From the NCBI GenBank assembly GCA_026545225.1, contig CM048847.1, forward strand, positions 15,495,835-15,559,834: a stretch of 64,000 bases of DNA, written 5' to 3'. A program made the position numbers and the translations under genes. The DNA comes from Cornus controversa (taxonomy: Eukaryota > Streptophyta > Magnoliopsida > Cornales > Cornaceae). The first letter of the stretch is position 1. Each line of letters begins with the position of its first letter. This document shows, one piece after another, positions 1-11,455 of this stretch. Under the pieces are notes generated by a model that was not told the origin of the DNA, searched no databases, and saw only the letters and a list, made by a program, of their open reading frames with translations.

Positions 1-642
1 CGCGCGCCTTTGCATTTGAGGCCCCAAGCGCAAATCACACCTCAGGCACGCCTAACATAAATCACTTTTTTTTCCCTACTTGTTAGCATGTGATGTATTT
101 TTGTGTTACGGTGGCCTCTAACCATATAATACAATCCTTAACGGTAAAAGAAATAAAAGGGTCAATCGATAGATTCGATACAATCAGTCAATTTAGAAGT
201 TACACAGTGGGATGAGTTCCCTGCAACTTCTTCTTCTTCTTTGTTTTGTGTTTCTTGTTTTTCATCCTTATTGCTCTGTTTTTTTATTATCTATTCACTT
301 TTTTTTTCTTTCTTTTTGTGGTCTTTTTGTTCTTTTCTCTCTTTCTTATTTTTTTTTTAAATTTTTATGAACGCTTAATTTGTTTATGTTTTGTAGTTTA
401 TTTCTCTAATGCGTTGCTAAAGCATATTATCACAAAAAACAATGAAAATTCTGAAATTGGAATATTACGTATTCTTATTTTGTGGTTTGATGTTCTCATG
501 CTTTTCACTATAGAGTAGGTTGAGACTGTTGAACAACTGTTGCTGCTAGCTTTGTATTATTGGCTACAAATTTTATTTTATTTTCAACTTGCGCCTCGCT
601 TCAGTCAGGCCCGCACCTCGCCTTGAGCCTTTAACAACTATG
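1..642 (+). mobile_element. hAT-like non-autonomous element, copy A (one end outside the window)
   Basis: The copy ends with GCCTTTAACAACTATG, whose reverse complement CATAGTTGTTAAAGGC matches the start of copy B at 1833 and the end of copy C at 31613. Interior landmarks are shared with both copies: the poly-T/CT-rich stretch, the motif around CTAACCATATAATACAATCC, and the terminal G+C-rich CCTCGCCTTGAGCC region. The open frame at 246-518 is only low-complexity Leu/Phe and I do not regard it as a gene. No transposase is visible, so this is a passive family. Assignment to hAT rests on the similar ends of the element at 25808, which has a clear 8-bp target duplication. Confidence 0.7.
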
Positions 643-1832
643 GGCAAGAATATGAGTTGCCTGGGTCAAGAGTTGAGGCTATGGGCCTATCAAAACATCG
701 AGTGATTAGGTCCAGCAAGATGTGTTTTCTTCTTATAACAGAGTAGGTTTGGGCCCATCATGGCAACCTAATAACAACTCATTCGATTCGGTTGAATATG
801 GCCCAAATAAAAAAGAACTCCTTAAGGCTGGGTGTAGAGAGCCCAACTCTTCTTTTATTCATCGTCATGGATCATGTTTGAGAGGGATTGAAATGGTACA
901 ACCTTCAAAGGAAACTGAGAAAGCGAAGTTGTGTAGTATAACAAAGGATGAAGAAGGCTCTGATGGGGGGTTGATAATTCCTGAGTATGACAATCATAGG
1001 CAGTTGAGAGTTCTTTCAAGTGGTAGGGAGGATGAAAGTATTTTATTATGTGTGGGGAGTGGGATCAAAATGCTTCTTGGGAAGAGTTCATCAGAGGCCT
1101 TACGAGCAGACCTAAGATTTCATTCTAATAGAAGTAGAAATTAGGGCTGCAACTCGGGCGGGTTGGAGGTACAACTTGGACTCAACCCGAGATATGGAAT
1201 GTTCAACCCTAACCTAACCCAACCCGAGCCCAACTCATCCTTTAATTTTTAAACTCGGGTTTGCAACTCGGTCTGAGATTTCGAGTTAGAAATTCAAGTT
1301 AATTCGGGTTGCCCATATGACCAATCGCCACACAAAATTTTTTTTATGTGATTTTGAGTTAGTTTCATATTAGATTACTCCTAAATGTAAAAAAAATTAA
1401 AACCTTAATGCAACTTTCTAAAAATATTCAAAGAAATTCTTAGAAACTTAATCCTCTAAAAGTGTTAACATACAAAAAAAAAAAAGATTTAAACAAAGGA
1501 ATTAAAAATAAAAAGATTATCATAATTTGAATATTATATATAATATATTAAAAATAAAAATAATATAAAAAATAAAATTAGAATTCGGGTTCGGGTTCGA
1601 CTTGGGTTGCTGACAGCTCAACCCAAGCCCAAACCTAATTAAGTTCGGATTGAGAATTTTCAACTCAAGCCCAATCCTAAATATAAAAATGGTTGTCCAA
1701 GCCCGTGCAAAATCGGGCTGGGCTCGGGTTAGGTTAAGGTTGACCAACCCAAGGTGCACCCCTAGTAAAAATAGGACAGGAATTATGAGATCTGAATCTA
1801 TGGATGGTAGAATTAAGGATAGTGGCTACGGC
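643..1832 (+). pseudogene. LINE-like ORF1 linker fragment, split by a MITE
   Basis: An open frame at 722-1144 gives 140 hydrophilic residues without a recognised domain. Its style (Gly-Pro rich start, Lys/Glu/Ser-rich body) resembles the spacer between the DUF4283-like domain and the endonuclease in the L1 copies at 6.9 kb and 27.8 kb. The sequence continues at 1765-1832 after the MITE at 1142-1764. I infer a scrap of an L1 of the same clade. It could also be unrelated unique sequence; no catalytic motif settles this. Confidence 0.35.
1142..1764. mobile_element. 623-bp hAT-type MITE
   Basis: The ends are inverted repeats TAGGGCTGCA and TGCACCCCTA. They are flanked by 8-bp near-identical direct repeats, GTAGAAAT at 1134-1141 and GTAAAAAT at 1765-1772 (7 of 8 match). 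The subterminal parts are rich in GGGTTGGG/CCCAACCC and CTCGGGTT-type repeats in inverted orientation, and the centre is AT-rich. There is no coding capacity. TAGGG-type ends with 8-bp duplications are typical of plant hAT MITEs. Confidence 0.8.
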
Positions 1833-2439
1833 CATAGTTGTCAAAGGCGCATCTCAAGCTCAAGACTCCTCAAGGCTCAGTAGTTGTGCCTAGACCAAGG
1901 CCAGGCCAGACACCTTCAATCAGGAGCGCGCCTTTGCATCTGAGGCATTGAAGGCGCGCACCTTTAGATCTAAGGCCCCAGGTGCAAGTCACACCTCAAG
2001 AGCGCCTAACATAAAACACTTAATTTTTTTTTCCCTACTTGTTAGCATGTGATAAATTTTTATGTTACAATGGACTCTAACCATATAATACAATCCCTAA
2101 CGGTAAAAGAAATAAAAAGAATCAATCGATAGATTCGATTGTAATTAGTCGATTTAAGGCTTTCTAGAAGTTACATAGTGGGACAAGTTCTCCTGCAACT
2201 TCTTCTTTGTTTTCTGTTTCTTGTTATTCATCCTTATTGCTTTATTTTTTTATTCTATGTTTGCTTTATTTTTTCTTCTTTTTTGTTCTTTACTCTCTCT
2301 TTTTCTTTTTCTTTTTTTAAATTTTTATTAACTTTTAATTTGTTTATGTTTTGTAGTTTATTTCTCTAATGCGTATAACAGCTGCTAAAAGCATATTCTT
2401 ATTTTTGTGGTTTGATGTTCTCATGCTTTTGGCTAAACA
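1833..2439 (+). mobile_element. hAT-like non-autonomous element, copy B (truncated at its right side)
   Basis: It starts with CATAGTTGTCAAAGGC, the same terminus as copies A and C. It then carries a G+C-rich segment full of AAGGCGC/GCGCCT words, and after about 1990 it aligns with the interior of copy A (from window position 1). Similarity to copies A and C stops near 2439, just after GCTTTTGGCTAAAC, where mitochondrial-style sequence begins. The lost end means the target duplication cannot be tested. Confidence 0.7.
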
Positions 2440-5300
2440 TGCTTTTGGTAAAGAGATAGCGTGTCTCTGCACTGCTAGATTTGTCATCAAGTGCCATTCC
2501 TCGGTCCCCTTGAGGGGTTCCGTCTAGAAAAGTCTGCAATTGCTTCTTACTCTTCTCCAACTCCTGAAAAGGTTGTTGTTGGCAATGGATTAATTATTAA
2601 GGAGGGAAGCATATGTCAAAATTCAGCTGTGGTGGCAGGGGCTTAAGCCCTTGGTAATCAAGGGGCTTTGCAATCAACTTTCTCTGGTTATCTTTGATGG
2701 TTTGTCATAGGAGTGTTGTGTGGCAGCGTACCTGTTCAGTAAGTCAATGATTGGTTTAGTCAGACAGTCGGGGTTCCCCTTTGCTTCGCTATATTTGAAG
2801 CAATGCACTATGTCACTTTAAGTGGCCCATGGTGCAGGGGAGCTCCCTCCGCCGTCACGTTTACCAGTCTCTCTCTCTCTAACGAAAACCGGGTATTCAA
2901 GGCCTTTCATCGACAGACGGGATGAGAAGGCAGATTAATTAGTTGGTGAGGTTTGACTTCTATCTCTTTGGTTTCTCTAAAATGATTGTGGCTGTAAAGC
3001 CTGAGAGTATGTTACAGCCAACACAACAGACCTTGGTCGTGTTTGGTCCAAAGATAAGAAAGTGCACTTTTCGAGACTTTCCCCGTAAGATTCCTGTGCA
3101 TCAAGGGATGCAGTGGGTACCTACCTGGAAATCCCTACCTAGTGATAGGTTAATGCGGGAGATGTGGTCGGAGAGTGTCCCTGACCAGCCCAAACTAAAG
3201 GCCTATTGTTAGGAATCAAGTGTGTTTACATCCTTGGTTCTGGAGATGTTCGCCTGCCTATACCGCTCGCTCTCCTACTGCATGAACATTCTTATGTGAG
3301 CAGTTCAGCACTAGAGTGCCATGGTATAAGTTTACAAGGTTTGCCCTTGATCCAGCCAATAGAGAGTGGACAAATTCTCACTGGTTTGAGAGGTGCGTGG
3401 GACCGGTCCATCCTACCTAATCCCCATGCAAGAGATAATCCTCAAAGTTACTATTGCAGGAAACTAGGTATGCCGTTAGAAGGGGGAGGTCAAAGGAGGT
3501 GCCATACGAAACTATATCAAACAGCATCTATTAAAACCATATCATGACTGGAGGCTCTATCGACCATCATCCCTAATGATGGTACATTTGATCAGATTGC
3601 ACCTCTGACTAATCTGGTTGGGTGCCAGAATTGAGTTTTGATTTGAAGTCTGCCACCGCTTTCTTTAGACTTCTTATTTAGTCTAATGCAGGTCTGGTTC
3701 GGGCCATCTGTGGCCTCCTCAGTGATTAATTCATGTATTGGCTCCAATGTGTTTGACGTTGTTTTACGAGGTCGTCACAGCTTACATTGACTGCTGGGCA
3801 ACCGCTAGGATCTTACTCGTCCTGGCTGGCCCCTCTTTGCGTTATCACACCACATCTTGGCGTGGTATTGTGCTGAATTAGCGTATCCCGGAAATCGGTT
3901 TACTAGGTATGCGACACCACATCTTGGCGTGGTATTGTGCTGAATTAGCGTATCCCGGAAATCGGTTTACTAGGTATGCGATATTAGGTGATGACGTAGT
4001 CATCGGGGATTAGAAGGTAGCTGAACTCTATGAGAGTAAACTAGGAGAACTGAAAGTTTATATTTTGCGACAGAAATAGCTGTCACTATAGGTGCCTTTT
4101 GGTTTGCTAAGCGCTTCTGTGTTCGGAATGGTGTACATTAGTTCTGCGTCTGTGAAGACATTATCTGCCTATGCACATCCATTTGGTGTCATGGCCATTC
4201 AAAGTAAGTACCCTTTCAGTTTACTACGTTGGCCAGGATCAGTGGTTCAGGCTATAAGGCAATAACAAAATGGTCCTCGTCGGTTATGACGTCTAAAAGC
4301 CATGTACCAAAAGCCCCATCAAGATAGCGGTTATCCATTCGAGTGGTGGTTGGGACATCTCATAGGCTGGATGCAGCGTGATATGAAACCTAAGGAGTGC
4401 CTGCAGAGTGAAAAAGATCTTCAGGTCTGTCTTATTTCTTATAATGGATGGAACAGTTGCTCCAATATTGCAGGTGGTATTTTACTGCACTTTCTTGTGG
4501 ACGTGAAACTAGAAGACTTCTTTGATGCCCCTGTTGTAGAGGTAGACTGGAAACGACGGCCTAGTCGGTCATAGGAACTGACTAGGTTCGGTTAAATGTT
4601 GAAAGTCTATGACAAAGTCTCAAGTGCTTGGGCGGTCTCCTCTGGTGGAAGGTTCTTTGGGCAACCTGGTGCACCAAAAGCTACAAACTTCTTAGTAGAG
4701 CCCTATGGTCTAACACAACCAAGGGCTTCGAAAGGAATCATAGAGTAGAAGACTGTAGGCTCAGCTGAGCGCAGAGTCGGTCCAGACTACATCAGGTTCC
4801 CTTGTCAGAGGTCAGGCCTGACAAAAGATGGTCGGGGTCAAACCCGGGGCTTAGTGCTTTCATAAAGGAAAGCACAAACCTTCTTGCCAGCTGGCTTCTG
4901 GATTGAATACATGAGAAAAGCACTACCTTCCTTTCGGGTATTCCTCTATGGCTTCTTTCTTACTTTATCATAGAAAGACCAAAAGGGAATGAATAATAAA
5001 AAAAAGCAGTCTAAAAGAAAGGCCAGATTGAACACTGTTACTCTAGTTTTAATGAACCGACTTTCGTGATGCTTCATAAAGGTGGCTACATAGGACTAAG
5101 AATAAGGGGGGAACTGAAAGTGCAAGTTCCTCCACTTAGAATTGACCTTCATCCTTTTGTAAGAAAGCGAACTCTTAAGAGTTTTTTTTTTTCTTACTTC
5201 AGAATCATCCCTATGTAAGAAAGCCAATTCGTACATCTCTCAAGAATTCTTGAATTTCTTAGTCCAGAATCATCCCTCTATATTGGGCAATCACAGACAA
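2440..5300. other. Probable mitochondrial-derived insertion (NUMT) carrying a mitovirus copy
   Basis: This block differs in texture from the rest: more even base composition, few homopolymers until about 5190, and no plant nuclear repeat. It contains the mitovirus polymerase relic (separate entry). The following 4576-5290 has the look of plant mitochondrial intergenic DNA, with repeated words such as AGAATCATCCCT and GTAAGAAAGC. Mitovirus copies are known from plant mitochondrial genomes, so transfer of a mitochondrial segment to the nucleus is the simplest explanation. Direct nuclear integration of viral cDNA is the alternative. The borders are approximate. Confidence 0.5.
2730..4574 (+). 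pseudogene. Fossil mitovirus RNA-dependent RNA polymerase (Mitoviridae)
   Basis: Translations along the plus strand show the characteristic mitovirus RdRp blocks in order: an N-terminal QSGFPFASLYLKQC-like segment near 2760, the MQWVPTWKSLPSDRLMREM block near 3110, a GSGDVRLPIPLALLLHEHSY-like block, the RFTRYAILGDDVVIGD core with the catalytic GDD near 3990, and the C-terminal SAYAHPFGVMAIQSKYPFSL and PFEWWLGHLIGWMQRDMKP blocks to about 4560. Mitoviruses are naked RNA replicons of mitochondria encoding only this enzyme. The copy is broken in several places and cannot be functional. The degree of decay suggests a non-recent integration; no age can be computed here. Confidence 0.9.
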
Positions 5301-6880
5301 AACATTGATAACCAGAAAATAACCGAAAGGATATAAATGTTTCAGAATGTACCTCAAGTATAGCTTGCTCATGGTGTAATGTGAAAGCTTATAGTAATGA
5401 GAACACTTATATCTATCTATCTATACAAAGATAAAGTATATCTATATATCTATTATAATAAGATAAAGTAACAAGGACCAAAGAGATTTTCGTTTACCTG
5501 TTCAAAATCGTGAATAGGCATTAATGCCAAATAAAAGTTCTTTTCCGTATCTACCATCTACCAATATATCAAGTTGTACCGTATGAGTTCTTCACTTTTT
5601 CTCTGTCCATCTCGTCAAAACTAAGACAACATGTCCTACTATCTTAACTTTTTGCAAAAGGCTCAGTATACCCTACAGTAAAAATTAAAAAATAAAAGGA
5701 AAAAAAGATGCCCACACTTCTATGTAGTACTTCTATTTACATATAGAATTTCTATCTTGAGCTATAGATAGTTAGATAACTAACCTAAACATAGGGTCTA
5801 ATAAAAAATATTTATTGCTGCTGAAATTGGATGTTGTCTAATACAGCAATATTTATTGTTGCTGAAATTGGATTATGTAATACAACAACGCATTCCTCTG
5901 CAGAAACGCATTCCTCAATAGAGGTGTTCCAATTTTTATTTCTATTTTTTTTAACTAAAAAACATATTTATGAAGAAAGAACATTTTGGACTGATTCTTA
6001 TAGGTTTACATATTCATCTAATGTATAGAGTTAGCAATCAACCTCAGGTATGAACAAACAATTGATCTAATGTATAGAGTTAGCAATCAACCTCAGGCAT
6101 GAACAAACAATCAAAAGCTTGGCAGAGAGTTGGTTAGTGTAATTTAGCAATTGATCAATGGTCAACCAAAAGTCCATGATTGTCACTGTATGCTTGGACT
6201 TATCCCATTTGCACATTTTTGGGAAAATTCAACATTTTAACTACATTAGGATGCCTAAACTTTTATAAATATGCTATAAGTCTTTCTCTTTCACATATGC
6301 ACTCATATTAAGAAACTTAACCTTGGTACTTCAAAATTAAAGATCAAATATTAAGCAACTGTGAATGCCTTTCATGCATATAGCTTGAGAGTTTGTGAGA
6401 ACACTTAGATTCCACATTCTACTTAAAGACATATTTGGAGATTCCTTTAGCTTCAAAGAACAACTAGCAATAATAATTCATCACATTTCGCTAGAATTAT
6501 TCTTATCGCAGAGAACCAGTGTTGGTTCGTAGGGGAGCGATTACATTGACGTGAAACACATGAATGTTGATTCCAGGAGAGAAGATCAATGGTGACTTAA
6601 GGGAGAAGAGTCTAAGACTAGTGGGAACATTCTACGTCTCTTCATAGTGGATTAGTTGGAGTTTGTATCTACCCCATGGAATTTCCTGGTTAAAGTTTTC
6701 CACATAAAAAAAATTGTTCGTCTTCTTTTACTACTTTAATTGTTTGTTTGGTCAGTTATGCATGGATGGTAAATTAATGATTAAATTGAACTAAGCAAAA
6801 ACTCAGTAACCACTCGAGATTTTAATTTGTAAATAAAGAAAAAGACCTAATGATCCCCCTCTAGGTCTGGGTCTACATCT
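5301..6880. other. AT-rich sequence without a recognisable gene
   Basis: Only short open frames are present. I see small direct repeats (CTAATGTATAGAGTTAGC at about 6018 and 6067, each followed by ATCAACCTCAGG) and a TCTATCTATCTATA-type microsatellite near 5410. No domain, tRNA or terminal repeat is evident. Confidence 0.5.
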
Positions 6881-6986
6881 ATGAATTCATCTGGGTTCTT
6901 CCAAGTGGATATGATGTTCAAAGAACAGAACCAGGTCAATGTTCTAGTACGTGAATCATTACACGATACTGCCATGAATCGATTCT

Positions 6987-7710
6987 TTGAGGAAGAGAGG
7001 AGATCCTTTCGATGTGGTGAGGCTTCCCAGCCTTTCCATCTCCGACGAAGTGGAAGGCGTGGTAACAGAGAGAGTACATGTGTTCCGAGTGGCTGAAAGG
7101 AATACCGAGAGGAGGAGAGAAATGCTACATACCTGTTTGGTTGGAAGGTTTGACAGAGAGGTGGGAAACTTAGAAAGGATTGAAGAATGGGCCAAAAGAT
7201 CCTGGAAAGTGTCTAGCGGCGTGAAGATCACAGCCTTTCCGGACTCCCTTTTGCTCTTCAGGTTTCCATCGAAGTAGGAGGCTAAGAGAGTTCTAAAAGA
7301 GGGAACGAGACAGTGGGGTGAGGCATTGCTGCTACTAGATGTATGGTATTTCAGGGTGGGTTGTGCTGGCTTACTGAAAAAGAGAAAGGAATGAAGAATC
7401 TTGATTTATGGTCTACCATTACATCTCTGGTGCTACAAGCTTTTCGTTGCCGTCGGAGATTTGTGTGGAGGTTGTTTAAGTGTCGAAGCGAACGATATGG
7501 TTGATTCAGAAAAGATTATAGTCACAGTTAAATACGGTGGTACAGTTCCATAGTTTATACTGGTTGAAGACGATCGGGTGGGTTACAAAGTGATCATGTC
7601 GGAACAGATTGCACCAGAGTTGGTTCCAAGACATGAATCACTGGTAGGGAGAGTTGTTAGCTGGCTAATTACGGAAGATGAGTGGTGGCGACGACATAGT
7701 CAGTAGCCGG
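6987..7710 (+). pseudogene. L1 ORF1, DUF4283-like nucleic-acid-binding domain
   Basis: The first frame (6987-7277) reads HTCLVGRFDREVGNLERIEE, then WAKRSWKVSSGVKITAFPD and LLLFRFPSK, the usual start of the plant DUF4283 domain. After a stop the reading continues with the diagnostic LIYGLPLHLWCYKLF (near 7400) and DLCGGCLSVEAND (near 7460). DUF4283 occurs in ORF1 of plant L1 elements, where it probably binds the element RNA. Two in-frame stops are visible in this part (after FPSK and within GTVP-FILVEDD). The same domain is at 27840-28440. Confidence 0.8.
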
Positions 7711-7768
7711 AAAAGCAAACAGCAAGTTTATGGTGCAGAAGGAGGCTAAAGTGAGAGGATAGGGATGA

Positions 7769-8716
7769 TTGGGAGCACAAGCGCGTGAGGCTAGTGGTGG
7801 ATGGAAGGTACGGCATCTCGGAAAGGGTAAGGTCAGTTGGTATATAGCTCATAGGGCACGTGGCAGATTTACAGATTGTCTGGGGTTCAAACGACTTCGA
7901 GCAAACATCAATTCAAATTCAAACTTTTATGGGCCAACAAATGGGCCCAGACACAAGAATGGGCTCGCAGTTAAAATTGGCCCAAACAGAGATGAGGATT
8001 TGGGCTCAAAAATTAGAAAGGAAATAATGGCCCAGAACAGATATGAGGACTTAGGCTCAAAAATTAGAAAAGATTTTAAGGCCCAAAACAAAACAATTGC
8101 TGGCAAAAGCCAATGGCCCAAAGGGTTGCCAGATTATACTCGCAAAGATGTCAAGATCGCAATAACAAAGGAAGGAAACCTGAGACGCTAAAAGGATGTT
8201 ACAGGTAGCCAAAGAGATGTCGATAAAGGAAGAGGAAGAACGTCGACTCAGATATCCTGGTTTGGGCACGAGAAACAAGCCACTATCCAGAACAAAAGAT
8301 TCAAGAAGATACTAAAGTGGTCAAAGATTGAGAAGCAAAAATGGGTTTTGAAAGAAGGATCGAGGTCGGAAATGGAGAAGCAAGCATACACCGGAAAATC
8401 AGCAAATCCAAGGGCCAGTTGTTCCAACTCTGACCTTCCTCTTTCTTCATCTTTTCTGGTGGGTTTGGGCACATCGAAGAGTGCAGAATTTGGGAGTGAG
8501 CGAATTAAGAAAGACGCAATTAATTGCTTCAAAATTCTGGAAACTGTGGAGAATAGGAGTGCAGTGGTCTGCAATCCAATGAACGAGGCTGCTGAGGATG
8601 TCAATGTTAGTAGCAGCAAGGACAAGGATGAATTGCTTGTGTATTGTCAAGGGGGTCATGATGAGCTTGAGGACAGAAATGGCAGCTGCTTAGTTAAGGT
8701 CGTACAGAGGGTTTGA
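7769..8716 (+). pseudogene. L1 ORF1 spacer region
   Basis: Two overlapping-style open stretches (7769-8191 and 8348-8716) encode a hydrophilic, Lys/Ser/Asn-rich segment with no known fold. Within the first, EDLGSKIRKE and EDLGSKIRKD form two copies of a short internal repeat. The region lies between the DUF4283-like domain and the endonuclease, as in the second L1 at 28.4-30.2 kb. It is assigned by position, not by similarity to a family. Confidence 0.55.
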
Positions 8717-8909
8717 ACATCCGAGAAAGAGTACGGACGAGGTTTCAGCATTTGCTGCAGAGGTGGCTGGAACTGAAAGTTTTTTTGCAGCTGGGGGAAA
8801 GAGATGGCTGTGATGTAGTGGCTACTGTAGAAATACGGAAGGGACAAAGAGGGATTTTCCGATCAGTAACAGTGAAGAAGAGGCCGAAGCAGGGCCTGCC
8901 ATTGAATCT

Positions 8910-9972
8910 TTGTTCTTTCCTCTGCCAGTTTGGGAGTGCAATGAGGAGCCAAGGGTTGACATCCATTTGGCAGTAGCTAAGAGAGCTAGGGTGGAGGCCA
9001 GAAGTTTAGTTCCGTTTATGACAGAATCACATGGAGACAGAATTGTGAGAAGTGTTGAGGAAATGGGAGAGTTGATGGGTCTCACGGTTCCTAGGGAGGA
9101 CGAGCTAGACCTTGAAACGTTACGTTCTCTCGAGCACGGGTGCAAGAACTTGATTTCCTATGTGAACTATGATGGGAGGAATGGTGGGAGGATCAAGAGG
9201 AGTAGTGGAGGTAGGATGAAGGAGGGGAGGGGGAGGGGGGGGGAGAGGATTGGTGTGCTTAAGAAGCTTAAAATAGTGTCGTGGAATGTCCGGGGGTTGA
9301 ATGACCCGGACAAAAGGAGAGTGGTGAAGTCCTTGATCCGTAGGTGGAAGGCGTATGTTGTCTACTTGCAAGAATCTAAGATGGCAGTTGTGACGGATGG
9401 GTTGATTAGGAGTCTGTGGGGAGGTAGATTCATTGAATGGGAGGCTCTTGAAGCAGTAGGGACGTTGGGGGGTATTGTGGTTCTTTGGGATAAGAGATGG
9501 GTATCAAAAGTTGATATGTGGAAAGGAAGGTCTTCTATCTCTCTTATGTTTTCTTTAGAGGAGGATGGGTCCTACTTGATTTTCTCACGGATGTATGGAC
9601 CTGTGGGGGATGTGGAGAGGAGAGGGTTGTGGGGGGAGTTGGAGTCTATTAGATTGAGTTGGTCGGGCCCGTGGTGTGTGGGAGGAGACTTTAACGAGAT
9701 AACTCATTGACCTCCCGATGGAAGGCGCTCGATATAATTGGTCTAGTAGCAGAGATCATCCTACACTCTCTCGACTGGACAGATTTTTAATCTCCGGTGA
9801 TTTGGAGGAGAAGTTTCCGAACGTGGCGCAAGTAGCTTTGGCTAGAGCGGTGTCGAATCACATTCCCATTATTTTGGATTGTCGGGGGTTGAGTAGAGGG
9901 CGATCTCCTTTCCAGTTTAAGAACATGTGGTTAAAAGTGAAGGGCTTTAAGGATACAGTTCAAAATTGGTGA
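8910..9972 (+). pseudogene. L1 endonuclease (exonuclease-endonuclease-phosphatase fold)
   Basis: The 266-residue frame 8910-9710 starts with spacer and then gives KIVSWNVRGLNDPDKRRVVK (near 9270), VVYLQESKM (catalytic Glu region), GGIVVLWDKRW, YGPVGD and WCVGGDFNEI (the G-D-F-N motif). A second frame at 9718-9972 carries YNWSSSRDHPTLSRLDRFL and the SNHIPIILDC end, with the catalytic SDH signature changed to SNH. The domain nicks target DNA for target-primed reverse transcription. A short gap and stop after NEITH separate the two frames. Confidence 0.85.
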
Positions 9973-10082
9973 GCCCATTATTTTGGATTGTGGGGGGTTG
10001 AGTAGAGAGCGATCTCCTTTCCGGTTTGAGAACATATGGTTAAAAGCGGAGGACTTCAAGGATAGAGTTCAAAATTGGTGAG
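9865..10082 (+). repeat. Tandem duplication, 2 x 109 bp, inside the L1
   Basis: Unit 9865-9973 and unit 9974-10082 have identical length and differ at roughly ten positions. Both begin CCCATTATTTTGGATTGT and end TTCAAAATTGGTGAG. They encode the end of the endonuclease and the start of the linker to RT. The duplication must be old, because the copies have diverged by about a tenth. Confidence 0.9.
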
Positions 10083-10244
10083 TAAATTATTATTGCAGGG
10101 GTAACCCAAGCTTCTGTTTCGCGCACAAACTAAAGTGGCTGAAAGAAGATATTAAAAAGTGGAACAAGGAGGTCTTCGGTAACCTGAATTAGCGTAAAGC
10201 TATGCAGGAGGGAGGAGTGCAAGGACGAGTTTGGGGAGATTACG

Positions 10245-11455
10245 GTGATGGAGAAAATTTTCTGGAAACAGAAGTCCAGAGCTCTGTGGTTTAAATTCTT
10301 CCGTAGACTTGCGAATGCTCACAGAAGGGGAAACCATATAGGTAGGATCTGCATTGATGGGAACTTGCCAGAAGATATTCAGAGAGGGATTGTGACTTCT
10401 TACAGGCAGCTTTATTCAGAAATCAGTAGGCACAAGCCTCTGCTTGGTGGTCTTGAGTTCACAGGTATATCAGAGGAGGACAGGATGTAGGTGGAGAGAC
10501 CCTTTGAGGAGGAGGAGGTGGTGGAGGCTTTGAGCAGTTGTGCCGGGACAAAGCTCCCGGGCCTAGTGGCTTCACAATAGCTTTCATGCATCAGGGAAGT
10601 AATTAAGGCTGAAGTGATGGAGGCCCTTAGGGAGTTCTACTCATCAGGGTACTTCGAGAGAAGTCTTAATGCATCCTTTATCGCCCTTATCCCAAAAAAG
10701 GGTAGAGCTATTGATGCTAAGAATTTTAGGCCAATTAGCTTGGTGGGTGTTATCTACAAGCTTTTTGCTAAAATTCTAGCTAATCGGTTGAGGGTTTTGG
10801 ATGTGGTGATCTTAGACACTCAGAATTCTTTTGTGGGAGGTAAACAAATTTTGGATTTAGTATTGATTGCCAATGAGTGTGTGGAGACTAGGATTAGAAG
10901 TGGCATGTGCAGAATTGTATGCAAGTTGGACACTAAAAAGGCATATGATCATGTGAGCTGGGATTTTTTTGCTGTATTTATTAGAGAGGATAATGGATCC
11001 CTAGTTGGTTTCTTTCCTAGTTCTCGGGCCTCAGGCAGGGTGATCCACTCTCTTCTTTCCTGTTTATCATCGTTATGGAAGCTTTTAGTAGGATGATGAA
11101 GAGGGCGGAGGATTTAGGGATTATCAGAGGTTTTCTAGTAGGGAGAGAGCCTAATCATCTAGTGGTATCACATTTCTCTATGCAGATGATACCATTGTCT
11201 TCTGTGATGCGAAGGAGGATCAGTTGAGGCATTTAAAATACATTTTGATATGCTTTCAGGCAGTTTCTGGCTTGAAAATTAATATCGGCAAGAGCGAGTT
11301 GGTGCTAGTCAGGACAATAGAGGACATTCACTAGTTTGCTGACATTCTTGGTTGCGGAGTTGGTCATTTCCGACCTCTTATTTGGGGATGCCGTTGGGAG
11401 CTTCATCGAGGATGGTTTCCGTTTGGGATCTAGTGATAGAGTGGTTTGAGAGGAT
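10245..11455 (+). pseudogene. L1 reverse transcriptase, first part
   Basis: Frame 10245-10490 gives FFRRLANAHRRGNHIGRI, typical of the region just before RT. Frame 10614-11096 gives ASFIALIPKKG, NFRPISLVGVIYKLFAKIL and KLDTKKAYDHVSWDFF, RT motifs 1-3. [13 protein letters not shown] block (about 11027-11062) and [11 protein letters not shown] with the catalytic Asp pair (from 11173) follow in other frames, then [13 protein letters not shown]. Part of the segment between WDFF and GLRQGDP is missing and several stops interrupt the domain. The reading ends at the pararetrovirus junction near 11455. Confidence 0.85.

Noticed and set aside
246-518. 90-residue open frame rich in Phe/Leu
   Set aside because: It is a translation of a poly-T/CT-rich tract inside a hAT copy; the same tract is antisense in copy C, and the residues are low-complexity.
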